Positions 1 through 9,779 of a stretch of DNA of 61,167 nt are shown piece by piece (the stretch's first letter is position 1; each line of letters starts with the position of its first letter). The translations under genes and the position numbers were made by a program. The DNA comes from Bacteroidales bacterium. Lineage in GTDB: Bacteria > Bacteroidota > Bacteroidia > Bacteroidales > P3. The stretch lies in NCBI GenBank assembly GCA_017962665.1, contig JAGCUU010000037.1:1-61167 (forward strand). Direction: 5' to 3'. The notes under the pieces are model-generated. The model searched no databases. It had not been told where the DNA came from and was given only the letters and a program-made list of their open reading frames with translations.

Positions 1-105
1 CAACTCGCTGACTACATAGATTATTACAATAACAAACGCATCAAGCTGAAACTAAAAATGAGTCCGGTGCAATACCGAACTCATTTCTGTAGACAAATTA
101 ACTGA
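1..105 (+). CDS. IS3-family transposase (OrfB), C-terminal end only
   Basis: The reading frame is open from the first base and stops with TGA at 103-105, giving the last 34 residues of a protein. The residues DYIDYYNNKRIKLKLKMSP followed by VQYR match the C-terminal end of the rve integrase domain of IS3-family OrfB transposases (the YN..R......SP..YR pattern). It is cut off by the window edge, so whether the whole transposase is intact cannot be seen. The terminal repeat of the element follows immediately downstream. Confidence 0.85.
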   Translation, partial: QLADYIDYYNNKRIKLKLKMSPVQYRTHFCRQIN

Positions 106-115
106 TTTTTTAATC

Positions 116-140
116 CGTCCAACTTTTTGGGGTCACTTCA
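116..140 (+). mobile_element. Right terminal inverted repeat of an IS3-type element
   Basis: Ten bases after the transposase stop, the sequence CGTCCAACTTTTTGGGGTCA continues to CTTCA and ends in CA at 139-140. Read on the other strand it begins TGAAGTGACCCC, the TG...CA type end usual for IS3-family elements. The other end lies outside the window, so a target-site duplication cannot be checked; flanking bases start at 141. Confidence 0.65.
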
Positions 141-190
141 GTTTTTATGGGACACCTTTTTTTTTATGCGGGTTATGAATCAGGTCTGTC

Positions 191-2476
191 TTATTCTGTC
201 AGTCGTTCGGCAATTGCCTTGGCAGCTTTGCGACCGGCACCCATTGCAAGGATTACTGTAGCGGCACCGCTGACAGCATCTCCACCAGCGTAGAGGTTCT
301 CACGTGATGTGAGACCGTTATCGTCTGCAATGATTCCACCCCAGGAATGTGTGTCAAGGCCAGGTGTAGTACTCTTGATTAGCGGGTTGGGGCTGGTTCC
401 AAGTGCGATTATGAGATTGTCAAGTGGAAGTTCAAACTCGCTGCCTGCTATCTCCGAAAAGCGTCGACGTCCACTTTGATCGGGTTCTCCCATTGACATT
501 CTAATAAGGCGTACACCTGCAACATTGCCGTTCCCGTCATCAATCACGCTTATGGGGTTTGTCTGGAATAGGAATTGAATACCTTCCTCTTTTGCATGAT
601 GCACTTCTTCTTTACGGGCAGGCATGTCTTCCTCTCCACGACGATATATAACAGAGACATTGCATCCCAGACGACGTGCTGTTCGTGCGGCGTCCATTGC
701 CACATTGCCGCCACCTACGATTGCCACATTGTGTCCAAGATGTATCGGGGTATCGAAAGCTTTGTCATAGCCGTGCATGAGGTTGGTACGTGTGAGTAGT
801 TCGTTGGCGGAGATTACACCGACAAGGGTTTCACCTGGTATATTCATGAACTTTGGAAGTCCGGCTCCGGAAGCGATATATACAGCCAGGAATCCGCGTT
901 TCTCAAAAAGTTCGTCTATGGTTACGGTACGACCTATGATAACATTTGTTTCAATTTTTACACCAAGTCTTTTTAGGTTTTCTATTTCTGGTGCGACTAC
1001 TTTGTCTTTCGGTAGACGAAATTCAGGAATGCCGTAGACGAGAACACCGCCAGGATGTTGAAGTGCTTCAAAAATTGTAACTTCGAATCCTCTTTTTGAA
1101 AGGTCTCCGGCACAGGTAAGGCCTGAAGGACCACTTCCGATAACGGCGACCTTCTTCCCATTCTTTTTGATATTGATATCAGTTGGATTTGTCTTATTGT
1201 TTTTTCTGTTCCAATCGGCAACAAAACGTTCCAAAGCACCTATGGCAACAGGCTCGCCTTTACGACCAAGCACACATGCTCCTTCACATTGAGTCTCTTG
1301 TGGACAGACACGTCCGCAAACGGCAGGAAGGGCAGAGTCTTCACTAATGATACGATATGCGAGAGCAAAGTCGCGTTCCTTTACAGCGGCAATAAAGTCT
1401 GGAATATGGATGCTGACAGGGCACTGGCTTACACAAAGCGGTTTTTTACATCCGAGACAACGGCTTGCTTCGGCAACAGCTTGTTGTTCTGTGAAGCCGC
1501 ATGAGACCTCCTCGAAATTGTGGATACGCACTTCGGGTTGTTGTTCACATGGTTTTTGGCGAGGAAGACGTGTGGCAGTTATGTCTGTATTTTCAGCTTT
1601 AATAGCAGTATTGACAGCGGAGGTCAGATTACAGGTATGGCCTTCGTCGCTGGTAGCAATACGATATTTCTTTGCATCTGGTCGTGCAAGACGGCGCATA
1701 GCCTCGTCGAAGTCCACAAGGTGTCCGTCAAATTCAGGCCCGTCGACACATGTGAACCGGACTTTGTCTCCAACGGTAACACGGCAGGCACCACACATTC
1801 CGGTTCCATCGACCATCATGGAGTTGAGAGATACCACGGTGGAAAGATTGTATTCTTTTGTAAGCAAGGAGACGAATTTCATCATCGGGAGTGGACCGAT
1901 GGCGACACAGCAGTCGTAATTAACGCCACTTTTTACAAGTTGTCTTATCTTGTCTGTAACCAACCCCTTTTCTCCGTATGAACCATCGTCGGTCATAAGG
2001 AAAAGATTGTCACATATTTGACGCATTTCATCTTCAAAGAAGAGTAGACTTTTGTTGCGTGCACCTATAATGACATCACAAGGTATTCCTTTGTTGTGAG
2101 CCCATTTTGCTTGAGGATATACCGGTGCAGTCCCGACGCCACCGGCAACAAAGAGAATGCGCCTTTGTGGATTGTCAGTAACTTTTGTGATTATTTCTGC
2201 GCGATTTCCGAGAGGACCGACAATGGTAAAAATGCTGTCACCTTCATTCATTGCTGCAAGACGACGTGTGGAATCGCCGACAATTTGGTAGACGATGGTG
2301 ACTGAGTTGTCGTTGGGGTTGGTATCGCAAATGGTGAGAGGTACTCGCTCCCCTTTATCGTGTGGAATAACGATAACGAACTGCCCAGGCTGGCCTGAAC
2401 GGGCAATCCAAGAGGATTCAATGTCCATTAACACGATGTTTTCTGTCAGTTGTTTTCTTCTCAGAATTCGGTACAT
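191..2476 (-). CDS. Fused ferredoxin-NADP reductase-like / GltD-like NADPH oxidoreductase
   Basis: The 761-residue protein joins two modules. Residues 1-270 resemble the FAD/NAD-binding, 2Fe-2S subunit of dihydroorotate dehydrogenase B or NfnA, with FVAGGVGTAP near 109-118 and a cysteine cluster at 228-243 (CGAC and FTC). Residues 315-761 resemble the glutamate synthase small subunit or NfnB, with iron-sulfur cysteines at 340-401 (CLGCKKPLC, CPVS, CGRVCP), an FAD loop GSGPSG near 447 and an NADPH loop GGGN near 590. By family knowledge such fusions move electrons between NADH, NADPH and ferredoxin, or act as the glutamate synthase small subunit; no large GltB subunit lies in the window, which favours the NfnAB/SudAB type. 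It is the last gene of the leuS operon, 4 bases after coaE. Confidence 0.85.
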   Translation of the reverse strand: MYRILRRKQLTENIVLMDIESSWIARSGQPGQFVIVIPHDKGERVPLTICDTNPNDNSVTIVYQIVGDSTRRLAAMNEGDSIFTIVGPLGNRAEIITKVTDNPQRRILFVAGGVGTAPVYPQAKWAHNKGIPCDVIIGARNKSLLFFEDEMRQICDNLFLMTDDGSYGEKGLVTDKIRQLVKSGVNYDCCVAIGPLPMMKFVSLLTKEYNLSTVVSLNSMMVDGTGMCGACRVTVGDKVRFTCVDGPEFDGHLVDFDEAMRRLARPDAKKYRIATSDEGHTCNLTSAVNTAIKAENTDITATRLPRQKPCEQQPEVRIHNFEEVSCGFTEQQAVAEASRCLGCKKPLCVSQCPVSIHIPDFIAAVKERDFALAYRIISEDSALPAVCGRVCPQETQCEGACVLGRKGEPVAIGALERFVADWNRKNNKTNPTDINIKKNGKKVAVIGSGPSGLTCAGDLSKRGFEVTIFEALQHPGGVLVYGIPEFRLPKDKVVAPEIENLKRLGVKIETNVIIGRTVTIDELFEKRGFLAVYIASGAGLPKFMNIPGETLVGVISANELLTRTNLMHGYDKAFDTPIHLGHNVAIVGGGNVAMDAARTARRLGCNVSVIYRRGEEDMPARKEEVHHAKEEGIQFLFQTNPISVIDDGNGNVAGVRLIRMSMGEPDQSGRRRFSEIAGSEFELPLDNLIIALGTSPNPLIKSTTPGLDTHSWGGIIADDNGLTSRENLYAGGDAVSGAATVILAMGAGRKAAKAIAERLTE

Positions 2477-2480
2477 GTTA

Positions 2481-3074
2481 CTAAATTTTATTGTTGGTTG
2501 ATTCGATTATTTTTTTGTCGATATATTTTACCTGTCGTGAGCGAGGATTACCTTCGTAGTTTAGTATTACGTAATCGGCACGGTCCATTTTCTCTTCGGC
2601 ACTGAGTTGACTGTTCATTCGTGCCTCGATAGCTGCTCTGGTAATTTTGTCGCGAAGCTCAAGTCGTTTCATTCGTTCCTCTTTTTCAAGGTATACAGTG
2701 ATTACCTTGTCCATATACTTATCAAGCCCATATTCGTAAATGATTGCTGACTCCATTATTACGTAAGGGTATATCTGTTCATCGGCCCAATCATGGAAAT
2801 CTTTCATCACACGTGGATGAACTAATGCATTAAGCTTGAGTAATGCTTCGTGGTTGGAGAATACAATTTCGGCAATTTTCTTTTTGTCGGCCTTGCCGTC
2901 ATTTTTAAAAACAGAGTTGCCAAATAGCATGCGTACTTCGGCAAGAAAATTTTCGTCGTTATAATAGTTTGCAGCATGGCTGTCAGCAATAAAGCAAGGC
3001 ACTCCGATTTTCCGGAATTCTTCGAGTACGGTTGTCTTTCCGCATCCTATGCCACCAGTAAGTCCTATGAGCAT
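2481..3074 (-). CDS. coaE: Dephospho-CoA kinase
   Basis: The protein has 197 residues, the usual length for CoaE, and phosphorylates the 3' hydroxyl of dephospho-CoA with ATP in the last step of coenzyme A synthesis, in the cytosol. The Walker A loop GGIGCGKT is at residues 7-14. The LVHP segment after it and the ADYVILNYEG segment near the C terminus are family-typical. It lies 4 bases after the ybbR-like gene and 4 bases before the oxidoreductase gene, so it is clearly cotranscribed. The ATG start at 3074 is the only sensible one, because the P-loop begins within ten residues. Confidence 0.95.
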   Translation of the reverse strand: MLIGLTGGIGCGKTTVLEEFRKIGVPCFIADSHAANYYNDENFLAEVRMLFGNSVFKNDGKADKKKIAEIVFSNHEALLKLNALVHPRVMKDFHDWADEQIYPYVIMESAIIYEYGLDKYMDKVITVYLEKEERMKRLELRDKITRAAIEARMNSQLSAEEKMDRADYVILNYEGNPRSRQVKYIDKKIIESTNNKI

Positions 3075-3078
3075 AACG

Positions 3079-4059
3079 TTACTTTTTTATCATTATATAT
3101 TGAACTTTATGAGGGGTAACGTTCTTTATTCTGGCATTTGCAGGGAACTGGGTGACAATGGGCTGTAAAAAACTCTGAGTGTCGCTGGTTAGTGTGGCAA
3201 CTACTTTGAAATCCTCTGTGTTGAATGAAGAGTAGTCTTTTTGCGGTATCAATATGGTTACTTCTACAGAGGAAGGGTACAGGTTTGCACGATAGCTTGA
3301 CGGATCATATTGCCCGTTTGAGGACGCATGGGAAAAAGCGACAGGAAGTGTAATCGTCTTTTCTATGAAACGTTCTACGGGAATATAGACTTTTATAACC
3401 TGACTGGAAATACGTAGGTCATTGTATTTTTCCCAATCGTTGGAAAGTTTCAAATTATATTTTCCACTGTGGCTGATATGCATTATGGTCTGTGGAATGG
3501 CATTAATCTGGTCTATTTTTTCAAGAGATTCACGGCTGCCATAAAGCACTATGCTGTCAGGAATAATTACTGGTTCTCCACAAAGCCCCATCATTCCGTC
3601 AAATTCAAATTTTACTTTTTCTATAGAAGGATGGAAAACCTTGCTCGTTCGTTTTGCCAGACTTATATGCAACTGTTCGGTAACAGGTACAAAATCGGAT
3701 ACTCCGTGAAGATCTATCTGCTGCTTTATTGTTTCGAGATAGTCTTCGGTATGTATGTTGAACGAGATATTGCTGTCGCCATGGCGGACTATATGATTAT
3801 TGACATCTATATGCAATGATTTTTTATGCCTGCCGCGATTGAAAGCCTGAAAGCCGTTGCTGGTAATGTCAAAAAAAACGACAGTATCCATCGCTGTTGT
3901 GGCATATTTGACGGTATCGATACCGTCATAGACAATGGAATATGCTTCTCGGAATCGTTTGCGTTCAGACATTCCTGTCAATAGCCAAACAATAGCAACG
4001 GCTATCAGTGCGATAATAAAAGCACGGGGACTATTATTTCTTATCCTCTGCAGCATCAT
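3079..4059 (-). CDS. YbbR/CdaR-like membrane-anchored protein
   Basis: The 326-residue protein has one N-terminal membrane segment (about residues 13-29) followed by a long beta-rich extracytoplasmic region. It resembles YbbR-domain proteins, which in Firmicutes (CdaR) regulate the diadenylate cyclase CdaA; no cdaA is in this window. The start codon lies inside yajC, overlapping it by 26 bases, so translation is probably coupled. The order yajC-ybbR-coaE is a recurrent Bacteroidota arrangement. Assignment rests on architecture and gene order more than on strong motifs. Confidence 0.7.
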   Translation of the reverse strand: MMLQRIRNNSPRAFIIALIAVAIVWLLTGMSERKRFREAYSIVYDGIDTVKYATTAMDTVVFFDITSNGFQAFNRGRHKKSLHIDVNNHIVRHGDSNISFNIHTEDYLETIKQQIDLHGVSDFVPVTEQLHISLAKRTSKVFHPSIEKVKFEFDGMMGLCGEPVIIPDSIVLYGSRESLEKIDQINAIPQTIMHISHSGKYNLKLSNDWEKYNDLRISSQVIKVYIPVERFIEKTITLPVAFSHASSNGQYDPSSYRANLYPSSVEVTILIPQKDYSSFNTEDFKVVATLTSDTQSFLQPIVTQFPANARIKNVTPHKVQYIMIKK

Positions 4060-4348
4060 TATTTGTCGTCACGGACTGGATGAAGCTTTTCTCAACCGTG
4101 AGAATGACACCATTGGAAACCTCTACTTCAACTGTAGTAGCGTCGACGGAGTGGATTTTGCCGTATATTCCGCCACTGAACAGAACACGATCTCCTTTTT
4201 TTAACTGTTCGCGCATTTTGGCTTCTTCTTTTGCTTTTTTGTTTTGTGGTCGAATCATCAGAAACCACATGATAACAAAAAGAAAAATGATCATAATAAG
4301 ACCACTGCCACCGCCGGTCTTTGGTTGTTGAGCATCGAGTAGAAACAT
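4034..4348 (-). CDS. yajC: Preprotein translocase subunit YajC
   Basis: The 104-residue protein has a short glycine-rich start, one membrane helix (about residues 17-33), then the IRPQNKKAKE motif and a small domain with GDRV and GGIYGKI, all typical of YajC. YajC associates with SecDF at the inner membrane and assists protein export. It sits between a DUF1573 lipoprotein gene (41 bases upstream) and the ybbR-like gene, which it overlaps by 26 bases. Confidence 0.93.
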   Translation of the reverse strand: MFLLDAQQPKTGGGSGLIMIIFLFVIMWFLMIRPQNKKAKEEAKMREQLKKGDRVLFSGGIYGKIHSVDATTVEVEVSNGVILTVEKSFIQSVTTNNDAAEDKK

Positions 4349-4389
4349 GTTGAATGTATTATTTTTAATGATTAATTGTTTGTTTGAAC

Positions 4390-4827
4390 CTATCTTACTG
4401 TTGCTTTTATGCGAAGTCTGTAATGTGCAGGCTGGGCGTTGGAAGCGACAATGACATCCTTAATCTGTGTCCCTGACATGCCCTGGGATTTGAAAGATAC
4501 TGTGATGTATCCTGTTTTCCCGGGTGCTATGCGTTGATGGGGGTAGTCTGCGACAGTGCAACCGCACGATGCATCACAGCTGCTGATAATAAGGTCGGCA
4601 TTGCCTGTATTGGTGAATTTGAAACTATATGATATTACCTCCCCCGCCATTAATTGACCAAAATCATGCATATCGGTTTCAAATGTTATTATTGGCATTT
4701 TTTCATCTTCGTCGTAACCTTGGGCACTGTTGGGGTTTTTTATTATATCAACGTCCGGGCCTTGATTACTGCTGTTGCAAGCCATCAAGAAAAAACAGAT
4801 TATGAGTGGTGTTAGTTTACGAAACAT
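4390..4827 (-). CDS. DUF1573 domain lipoprotein
   Basis: The 145-residue protein starts with a hydrophobic signal segment ending in a lipobox (FLMAC, acylated cysteine predicted at residue 17), so it should be a lipoprotein. The mature part is one Ig-like DUF1573 domain: HDFG..M.GE..SY.F.F.N.G, the SCGCT motif, the APG..G.I.V.F segment and a closing beta strand. The domain is common in Bacteroidota surface or periplasmic proteins; its biochemical role is not established. It is 39 bases downstream of nusB and 41 upstream of yajC. Confidence 0.88.
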   Translation of the reverse strand: MFRKLTPLIICFFLMACNSSNQGPDVDIIKNPNSAQGYDEDEKMPIITFETDMHDFGQLMAGEVISYSFKFTNTGNADLIISSCDASCGCTVADYPHQRIAPGKTGYITVSFKSQGMSGTQIKDVIVASNAQPAHYRLRIKATVR

Positions 4828-4866
4828 AAGAAAAAGTTTTGTTATTTATATGGCAAAAAATAAAGA

Positions 4867-5856
4867 TTATTCTTCAGGAGGGTTTTCACCGTCAATTTCC
4901 GGATCATAAAGGCCTCGTTCATTTTTGACAACTTTTCCTGCAACACGCAATTCAATTAGTATTTTGTCGAGAATGCCGTTGATGAAGAGTTTGCTTTTTT
5001 CAGTGGAAAACTCTTTGGACAACTCGATGTATTCGTCCACTGTTACGCGTTCTGGAATGGATGGACAGCAGGTAAACTCGGTGACTGCCATATTGATAAG
5101 TATCAAATCCATTAGTGCAACACGTTCAAAGTCCCAGTTTTGAAGATGTTTACGGATGAGAGGTTCTGTATCGTCAATGCGTATGAATGTGTCTGAAGCA
5201 AGCTTACGTGCAAAGTTAAAATCGTTCAAATCCTTGCTGTTCCGTTTATCATACACGAGTGGGCAAACAGATGCTTCGTTAGTGGATTCTTCTTTCATCT
5301 CTTTCAAGAGCATATAGACATACTGGGCAACTTGGTCGAAATCATCTTCCCATAATAGTCCATGTTCGAAGATTATCTCGCGCAGTGAATCTTCGTTCAT
5401 CAAATACTTGAATGCGGTTAGCGTGATGCTTCGGTCATCGTCAAAGGAGGGCTTGGAAATTGTCAGATAATCGGCAAACTGGTTTGAGCCTTTGAACGCG
5501 TTCAAGATTTTACGAAATATATCAGCATTGTTAGACCAGTCAACTTTTAGTCTATTGATCTGCTGGCGGTATTCAAAACTGCTTTCCAAGCGGGTAATGA
5601 AGGTGTTGGATGCAATGCGCTGCAAAATTTCAATCTCTTTCTGTTGAGGGTTGAATTTTTGCATTTCAGCCTCCATGATACGTTCGGCTGTAAAGGTGAG
5701 TTGTCCCAGTGTGCTTAGCTGAAAAACACCAAGGTCGTTGAGAAATGACACGTTATTGTCAAAAGAGACAAGTACGTCGTCGACAGTTGAATTATTGGTT
5801 ATTCCGGCATATATAGCCTGAAGTGCCTTTGCACGCAAAAAATGTCTGCTTAGCAT
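4867..5856 (-). CDS. nusB: Transcription antitermination factor NusB, long form
   Basis: The 329-residue protein has a NusB/RsmB-type helical domain in its last third (about residues 215-315), with the segments [24 protein letters not shown] and FINGILDKI seen in NusB. It should bind boxA RNA with NusE (S10) during rRNA transcription. E. coli NusB has only about 140 residues; the extra N-terminal part (about 200 residues) is usual in Bacteroidota versions. The start overlaps the 3' end of leuS by 7 bases. Confidence 0.9.
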   Translation of the reverse strand: MLSRHFLRAKALQAIYAGITNNSTVDDVLVSFDNNVSFLNDLGVFQLSTLGQLTFTAERIMEAEMQKFNPQQKEIEILQRIASNTFITRLESSFEYRQQINRLKVDWSNNADIFRKILNAFKGSNQFADYLTISKPSFDDDRSITLTAFKYLMNEDSLREIIFEHGLLWEDDFDQVAQYVYMLLKEMKEESTNEASVCPLVYDKRNSKDLNDFNFARKLASDTFIRIDDTEPLIRKHLQNWDFERVALMDLILINMAVTEFTCCPSIPERVTVDEYIELSKEFSTEKSKLFINGILDKILIELRVAGKVVKNERGLYDPEIDGENPPEE

Positions 5857-8744
5857 ACTATGTTAATGATGCGTTTAGGAACAAAAATGATTTTTTTAGG
5901 TTCTTTGCCACCAGTCCATTTTTGGTAATCGGCGGCTTCTTTGACAGCGCTGATGGCTTGATCCTGACTGCAATCAGCAGGCAGGTCTATGGTGAATCGC
6001 ATCTTGCCATTGAAAGATACTGGATATTTAAAACTATCTTCGGCAAGGAATTGTTCGTCATAAATTGGCCACGATGCATCGCATACAGAGCTTTCGTTGT
6101 TTAGGAGATGCCATAGTTCTTCCGCTATATGCGGTGCAAAGGGGGCAATGAGTACGGCCAGAGATTGAAGGATGGAACGTTTGTTGCATTTCAATGAAGC
6201 TAGGTCGTTGACACAAATCATAAAGGTGCTGACGCTGGTATTGAATGAAAAACGTTCGATATCTTCAGTTACTTTTTTTATGGTCTGGTGTAGAACCTTG
6301 AGCTCTGCCTTTGTGGGTTCTGTGTCATTGACGCAGAAATTGTTTTTGTCGTCATGGTAGAGCCTCCAGAACTTCTTGAAGAAACGGAATACGCCCTCTA
6401 TGCCGTTGGTGTCCCAAGGTTTGGCTTGTTCCACGGGTCCGAGGAACATCTCGTACATGCGCAGCGTGTCTGCTCCGTATCGTGCGACAAGATCGTCTGG
6501 GTTCTGGACGTTAAACATCGACTTCGACATTTTCTCTATCTCCCATCCACAGATGTATTTCCCGTCTTCCAGTTCAAACTGTGCGTCGGCAAATTCGGGA
6601 CGCCAAGCACGGAATTTGTCAATATCTAGCACGTCATTGCTCACAATATTGATGTCTACGTGTATTGGGGTTACGTCATTGTTGTTTTTTATAAGACCTT
6701 TGGAGATAAAAAGCTTGTTGTCGGCTTTTGAACGGTATACAAAGTTTGAGCGACCTTGTATCATACCTTGGTTGACAAGTTTTTGGAAAGGTTCTTCCTT
6801 GACGGCCATTCCAAGATCAAAGAGGAATTTGTTCCAGAAACGGGCGTAGATAAGGTGGCCGGAGGCGTGCTCTGCTCCACCGACATAGAAGTCCACATTC
6901 TGCCAGTAGCGCACAGCCTCTTTCGAGAAGTAGGCTTCGTCATTGTGCGGATCCATATAGCGGAAGTAATATCCGCTCGAACCTGCGAAGCCAGGCATGG
7001 TACTCAACTCAAGTGGGAAGACATTCTTGTTGTCAATCTTGATCTTCTCCACAACACAGCGGTTCTGCTCGTCCCAAGCCCACTTTTCTGCGTGACCCAG
7101 CGGGGGCTCGCCAGTGGCGGTGGGTTTGAACTCGCTTACATCGGGTAGCTCCAGTGGCAGGCACTCTTCGGGAATGGTGCAGGCAATGCCGTTCTTGTAG
7201 TATACGGGGAATGGCTCTCCCCAGTAGCGTTGACGGCTGAAGATGGCGTCGCGCAGACGGAAGTTCACGGTCTTGTGGCCGATGCCCATATCGTCAATGC
7301 GGTCGATTACAGCCTTCATAGCGTCCTTTACCTTCATACCGGTAACGAAACCGCTGTTGACAGAGTATCCGGTTTTTGCATCCATGCTCTCTGTCCACGT
7401 GGTGGGGTCGCTAACGACGTCCTTCTCGAGGGCCACTACCTGACGGATGGGCAGGTTGAAGTGACGTGCGAAAGCGAAGTCGCGACTGTCGTGGGCGGGA
7501 ACGGCCATGATGGCGCCGGTACCGTAGCCGGCAAGAACATATTCTGAAACCCATATTGGGATGCGCTCTTCGGTAAGGGGATTGATGGCGTATGCGCCGG
7601 TGAAGACACCACTAACCTTTTTCACTTCGGCTTGACGCTCACGCTCTGAGCGGTTTTTCGCCCAGCTGACATATGCCTCCACCTCGGCTTTCTGCTCAGG
7701 AGTGGTGATTCGGTCGATAAGTTCATGTTCGGGACACAGCACCATGAAAGTGACACCGAAGATTGTATCTGGGCGTGTGGTGAAAATTTCGAAACTCGGC
7801 ACCGGTTGTGGGTCGAACTGCTGCATGTAGGCTTGAGCGCCAGGAAGCACATTCTCGTTGCTTTTAACATCGAGCGGGAACCATACGGCGGCACCTTCCG
7901 AGCGACCAATCCAGTTGCGCTGGATTTCCTTGAGGCTGTCAGTCCAATCCAACTGCTCCAACCCGTCGACCAAACGTTGGGCATATGCCGACACGCGCAG
8001 GCTCCATTGACGCATAAGTTTGCGCTCCACAGGATAACCTCCACGCACACTAAGACCGTTTACCACCTCGTCATTGGCGAGCACGGTACCGAGTTCAGCA
8101 CACCAGTTCACTGGAATGTCGGCCAAATAGGCCAGACGGTAGTTCATCAGCACTTGTTGTTGATAAGCCTCGTCCCATGAGTCCCATTCGTCGGCGCTGA
8201 AATTCATCGGCTCAGTGCAGGCGGCGTCGAGGTCTTCGGTGCCTTGTTTAGCGAAGCGTTCTTTCAGGCTGCTTATAGGCAGAGCCTTGTTTGCCTTGTT
8301 GTCGTAATAATGTTTGAAAAGCTGAATGAAGGTCCATTGTGTCCATTTGTAGTACTTGGGTTCGCATGTGCGCACCTCGCGATCCCAGTCAAAACTGAAG
8401 CCTATCTTGTCCAGCTGCTCGCGGTAGCGGTTGATATTCTTTACTGTAGTGACGGCAGGATGAGTCCCCGTCTGTATGGCATATTGCTCTGCGGGGAGAC
8501 CATAAGCATCGTAGCCCATTGGGTGAAGCACATTAAAGCCGCGCAGGCGTTTATAGCGGGCATAAATGTCACTGGCAATATAGCCGAGAGGATGACCGAC
8601 ATGAAGACCTGCCCCCGAAGGGTAGGGGAACATGTCTAATACGTAATAATGAGGTTTTGGGGAGTCATTTTCCACATGGTAAGTTTTCCGATCGCGCCAG
8701 AACTGTTGCCATTTGGGTTCGATTTCGCTAAAGTTGTAGTCCAT
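5850..8744 (-). CDS. leuS: Leucine-tRNA ligase
   Basis: The protein has 964 residues and charges tRNA-Leu. The HIGH motif is HVGH at residues 48-51, after PYPSGAGL; the KMSKS loop is at 738-742; the CP1 editing domain carries TTRPDTIFG and the AHDSRD element. A segment after residue 150 ([20 protein letters not shown]) is the characteristic Bacteroidota insertion. The 5' two thirds of the gene is visibly more GC-rich than the 3' third. leuS is the first gene of the minus-strand operon that continues through nusB to coaE and the oxidoreductase. Confidence 0.97.
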   Translation of the reverse strand: MDYNFSEIEPKWQQFWRDRKTYHVENDSPKPHYYVLDMFPYPSGAGLHVGHPLGYIASDIYARYKRLRGFNVLHPMGYDAYGLPAEQYAIQTGTHPAVTTVKNINRYREQLDKIGFSFDWDREVRTCEPKYYKWTQWTFIQLFKHYYDNKANKALPISSLKERFAKQGTEDLDAACTEPMNFSADEWDSWDEAYQQQVLMNYRLAYLADIPVNWCAELGTVLANDEVVNGLSVRGGYPVERKLMRQWSLRVSAYAQRLVDGLEQLDWTDSLKEIQRNWIGRSEGAAVWFPLDVKSNENVLPGAQAYMQQFDPQPVPSFEIFTTRPDTIFGVTFMVLCPEHELIDRITTPEQKAEVEAYVSWAKNRSERERQAEVKKVSGVFTGAYAINPLTEERIPIWVSEYVLAGYGTGAIMAVPAHDSRDFAFARHFNLPIRQVVALEKDVVSDPTTWTESMDAKTGYSVNSGFVTGMKVKDAMKAVIDRIDDMGIGHKTVNFRLRDAIFSRQRYWGEPFPVYYKNGIACTIPEECLPLELPDVSEFKPTATGEPPLGHAEKWAWDEQNRCVVEKIKIDNKNVFPLELSTMPGFAGSSGYYFRYMDPHNDEAYFSKEAVRYWQNVDFYVGGAEHASGHLIYARFWNKFLFDLGMAVKEEPFQKLVNQGMIQGRSNFVYRSKADNKLFISKGLIKNNNDVTPIHVDINIVSNDVLDIDKFRAWRPEFADAQFELEDGKYICGWEIEKMSKSMFNVQNPDDLVARYGADTLRMYEMFLGPVEQAKPWDTNGIEGVFRFFKKFWRLYHDDKNNFCVNDTEPTKAELKVLHQTIKKVTEDIERFSFNTSVSTFMICVNDLASLKCNKRSILQSLAVLIAPFAPHIAEELWHLLNNESSVCDASWPIYDEQFLAEDSFKYPVSFNGKMRFTIDLPADCSQDQAISAVKEAADYQKWTGGKEPKKIIFVPKRIINIVC

Positions 8745-8840
8745 CTTTTCTGTCTTTCAAAGTGGTTATTATTATATTATCTACATAAAAACTATTCATA
8801 ATAAATATTATATGCGTTTTTATGCAGAAAATACAATCTG

Positions 8841-8848
8841 CAAATTTA
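8841..8848 (-). promoter_or_regulatory. Candidate leuS operon promoter (-7 element)
   Basis: The minus strand reads TAAATTTG, matching the Bacteroidota -7 consensus TAnnTTTG, about 95 bases before the leuS start codon. No clear TTTG is present at the -33 position. The match lies in the 147-base gap between rarD and leuS. Confidence 0.5.
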
Positions 8849-8891
8849 CAAAAAAATATGGAGCGTGAGCTTATTGACAGCAAAAAAATTA

Positions 8892-9779
8892 TCAGTGTCT
8901 TAAATGGCGTATAGTGTCAACGGAAAAAATAATAAGTCCAGTCCAAATCAATGAGAAGCAAACTATGTGGGCTGTTGTAAAAGACTCTTTGTACACTAGA
9001 ATACCAATAAGAAACTGTCCTGTGGGAGATACATACTGTAAAAACCCCAAAGCAGTAAGTGTTATGCGTTCGGCAGCTTTGCAATATAGCAGCAATGGTA
9101 TGGCGGTAACGGCACCGGCAAGTATGAGCAGGATCCATGTTACCGGAGCAAAAGTGTTAAGTGCAGAATCTCCGCTGTGAAATGCCAATGCCATATAAAT
9201 TATTGCTGCGGGCATCATGAATATTGTCTCGACTGTTAAGGCAGGAGTAGCGTTGAGCCCTATTTTTTTCTTGAGCAGTCCATAAATGCCAAAGCTGAAT
9301 GCCAGACAGAGGGAGATGATTGGAAAATGCCCATAGTCTATTGTAAAGTAAAGCACTCCGGCTAAAGCAAGCAAAAGTGCTACTGTCTGTGCCGGATTTA
9401 GTTTCTCATGCAGGAAAAGATAGCCCAATAACACATTGACAAGAGGATTGATGTAATAACCCAAACTGCTTTGCAGTATGTATCCATGGTTTATTGCCCA
9501 AATGTAAAGGCCCCAGTTGAATGTTATTAGTGTTCCAGTGAGCAATAGCATCAAATATTGGCGTCCCCCTTTGATATTTTTTTTTAGTCTCATGTGCCGC
9601 ACCCCTATGAACAGGGTTACCATGAACACGCCAGACCATAGCATTCTATGAGCGAGAATCTCAAAACTGTCTACATGTTCCAGCAGGCGCCAATATAGAG
9701 GAAATAGGCCCCAGATGGTGTAACAGAGCAAGCCGTAGAGTAGTCCTTTCTTATATTCGCTCATTGTGGGTTGTGCCAA
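8892..9779 (-). CDS. rarD: RarD-like EamA-family transporter
   Basis: The 295-residue protein is almost entirely hydrophobic, with about ten membrane helices in two EamA (DMT) repeats. The opening YGLLCYTIWGLFPLYWRLL, the segment HRMLWSGVF and the ending CFSLIWTGLIIFSVD are close to the RarD subfamily, which is annotated as chloramphenicol-sensitive protein; its substrate is not known. Its start overlaps the 3' end of the rhomboid gene by 19 bases, so the two are cotranscribed. Confidence 0.88.
   Translation of the reverse strand: MAQPTMSEYKKGLLYGLLCYTIWGLFPLYWRLLEHVDSFEILAHRMLWSGVFMVTLFIGVRHMRLKKNIKGGRQYLMLLLTGTLITFNWGLYIWAINHGYILQSSLGYYINPLVNVLLGYLFLHEKLNPAQTVALLLALAGVLYFTIDYGHFPIISLCLAFSFGIYGLLKKKIGLNATPALTVETIFMMPAAIIYMALAFHSGDSALNTFAPVTWILLILAGAVTAIPLLLYCKAAERITLTALGFLQYVSPTGQFLIGILVYKESFTTAHIVCFSLIWTGLIIFSVDTIRHLRH

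Noticed and set aside
8745-8891. T-box or other leader riboswitch for leuS
   Set aside because: No T-box sequence or stem with terminator was seen; the region is AT-rich and carries only a promoter-like element.
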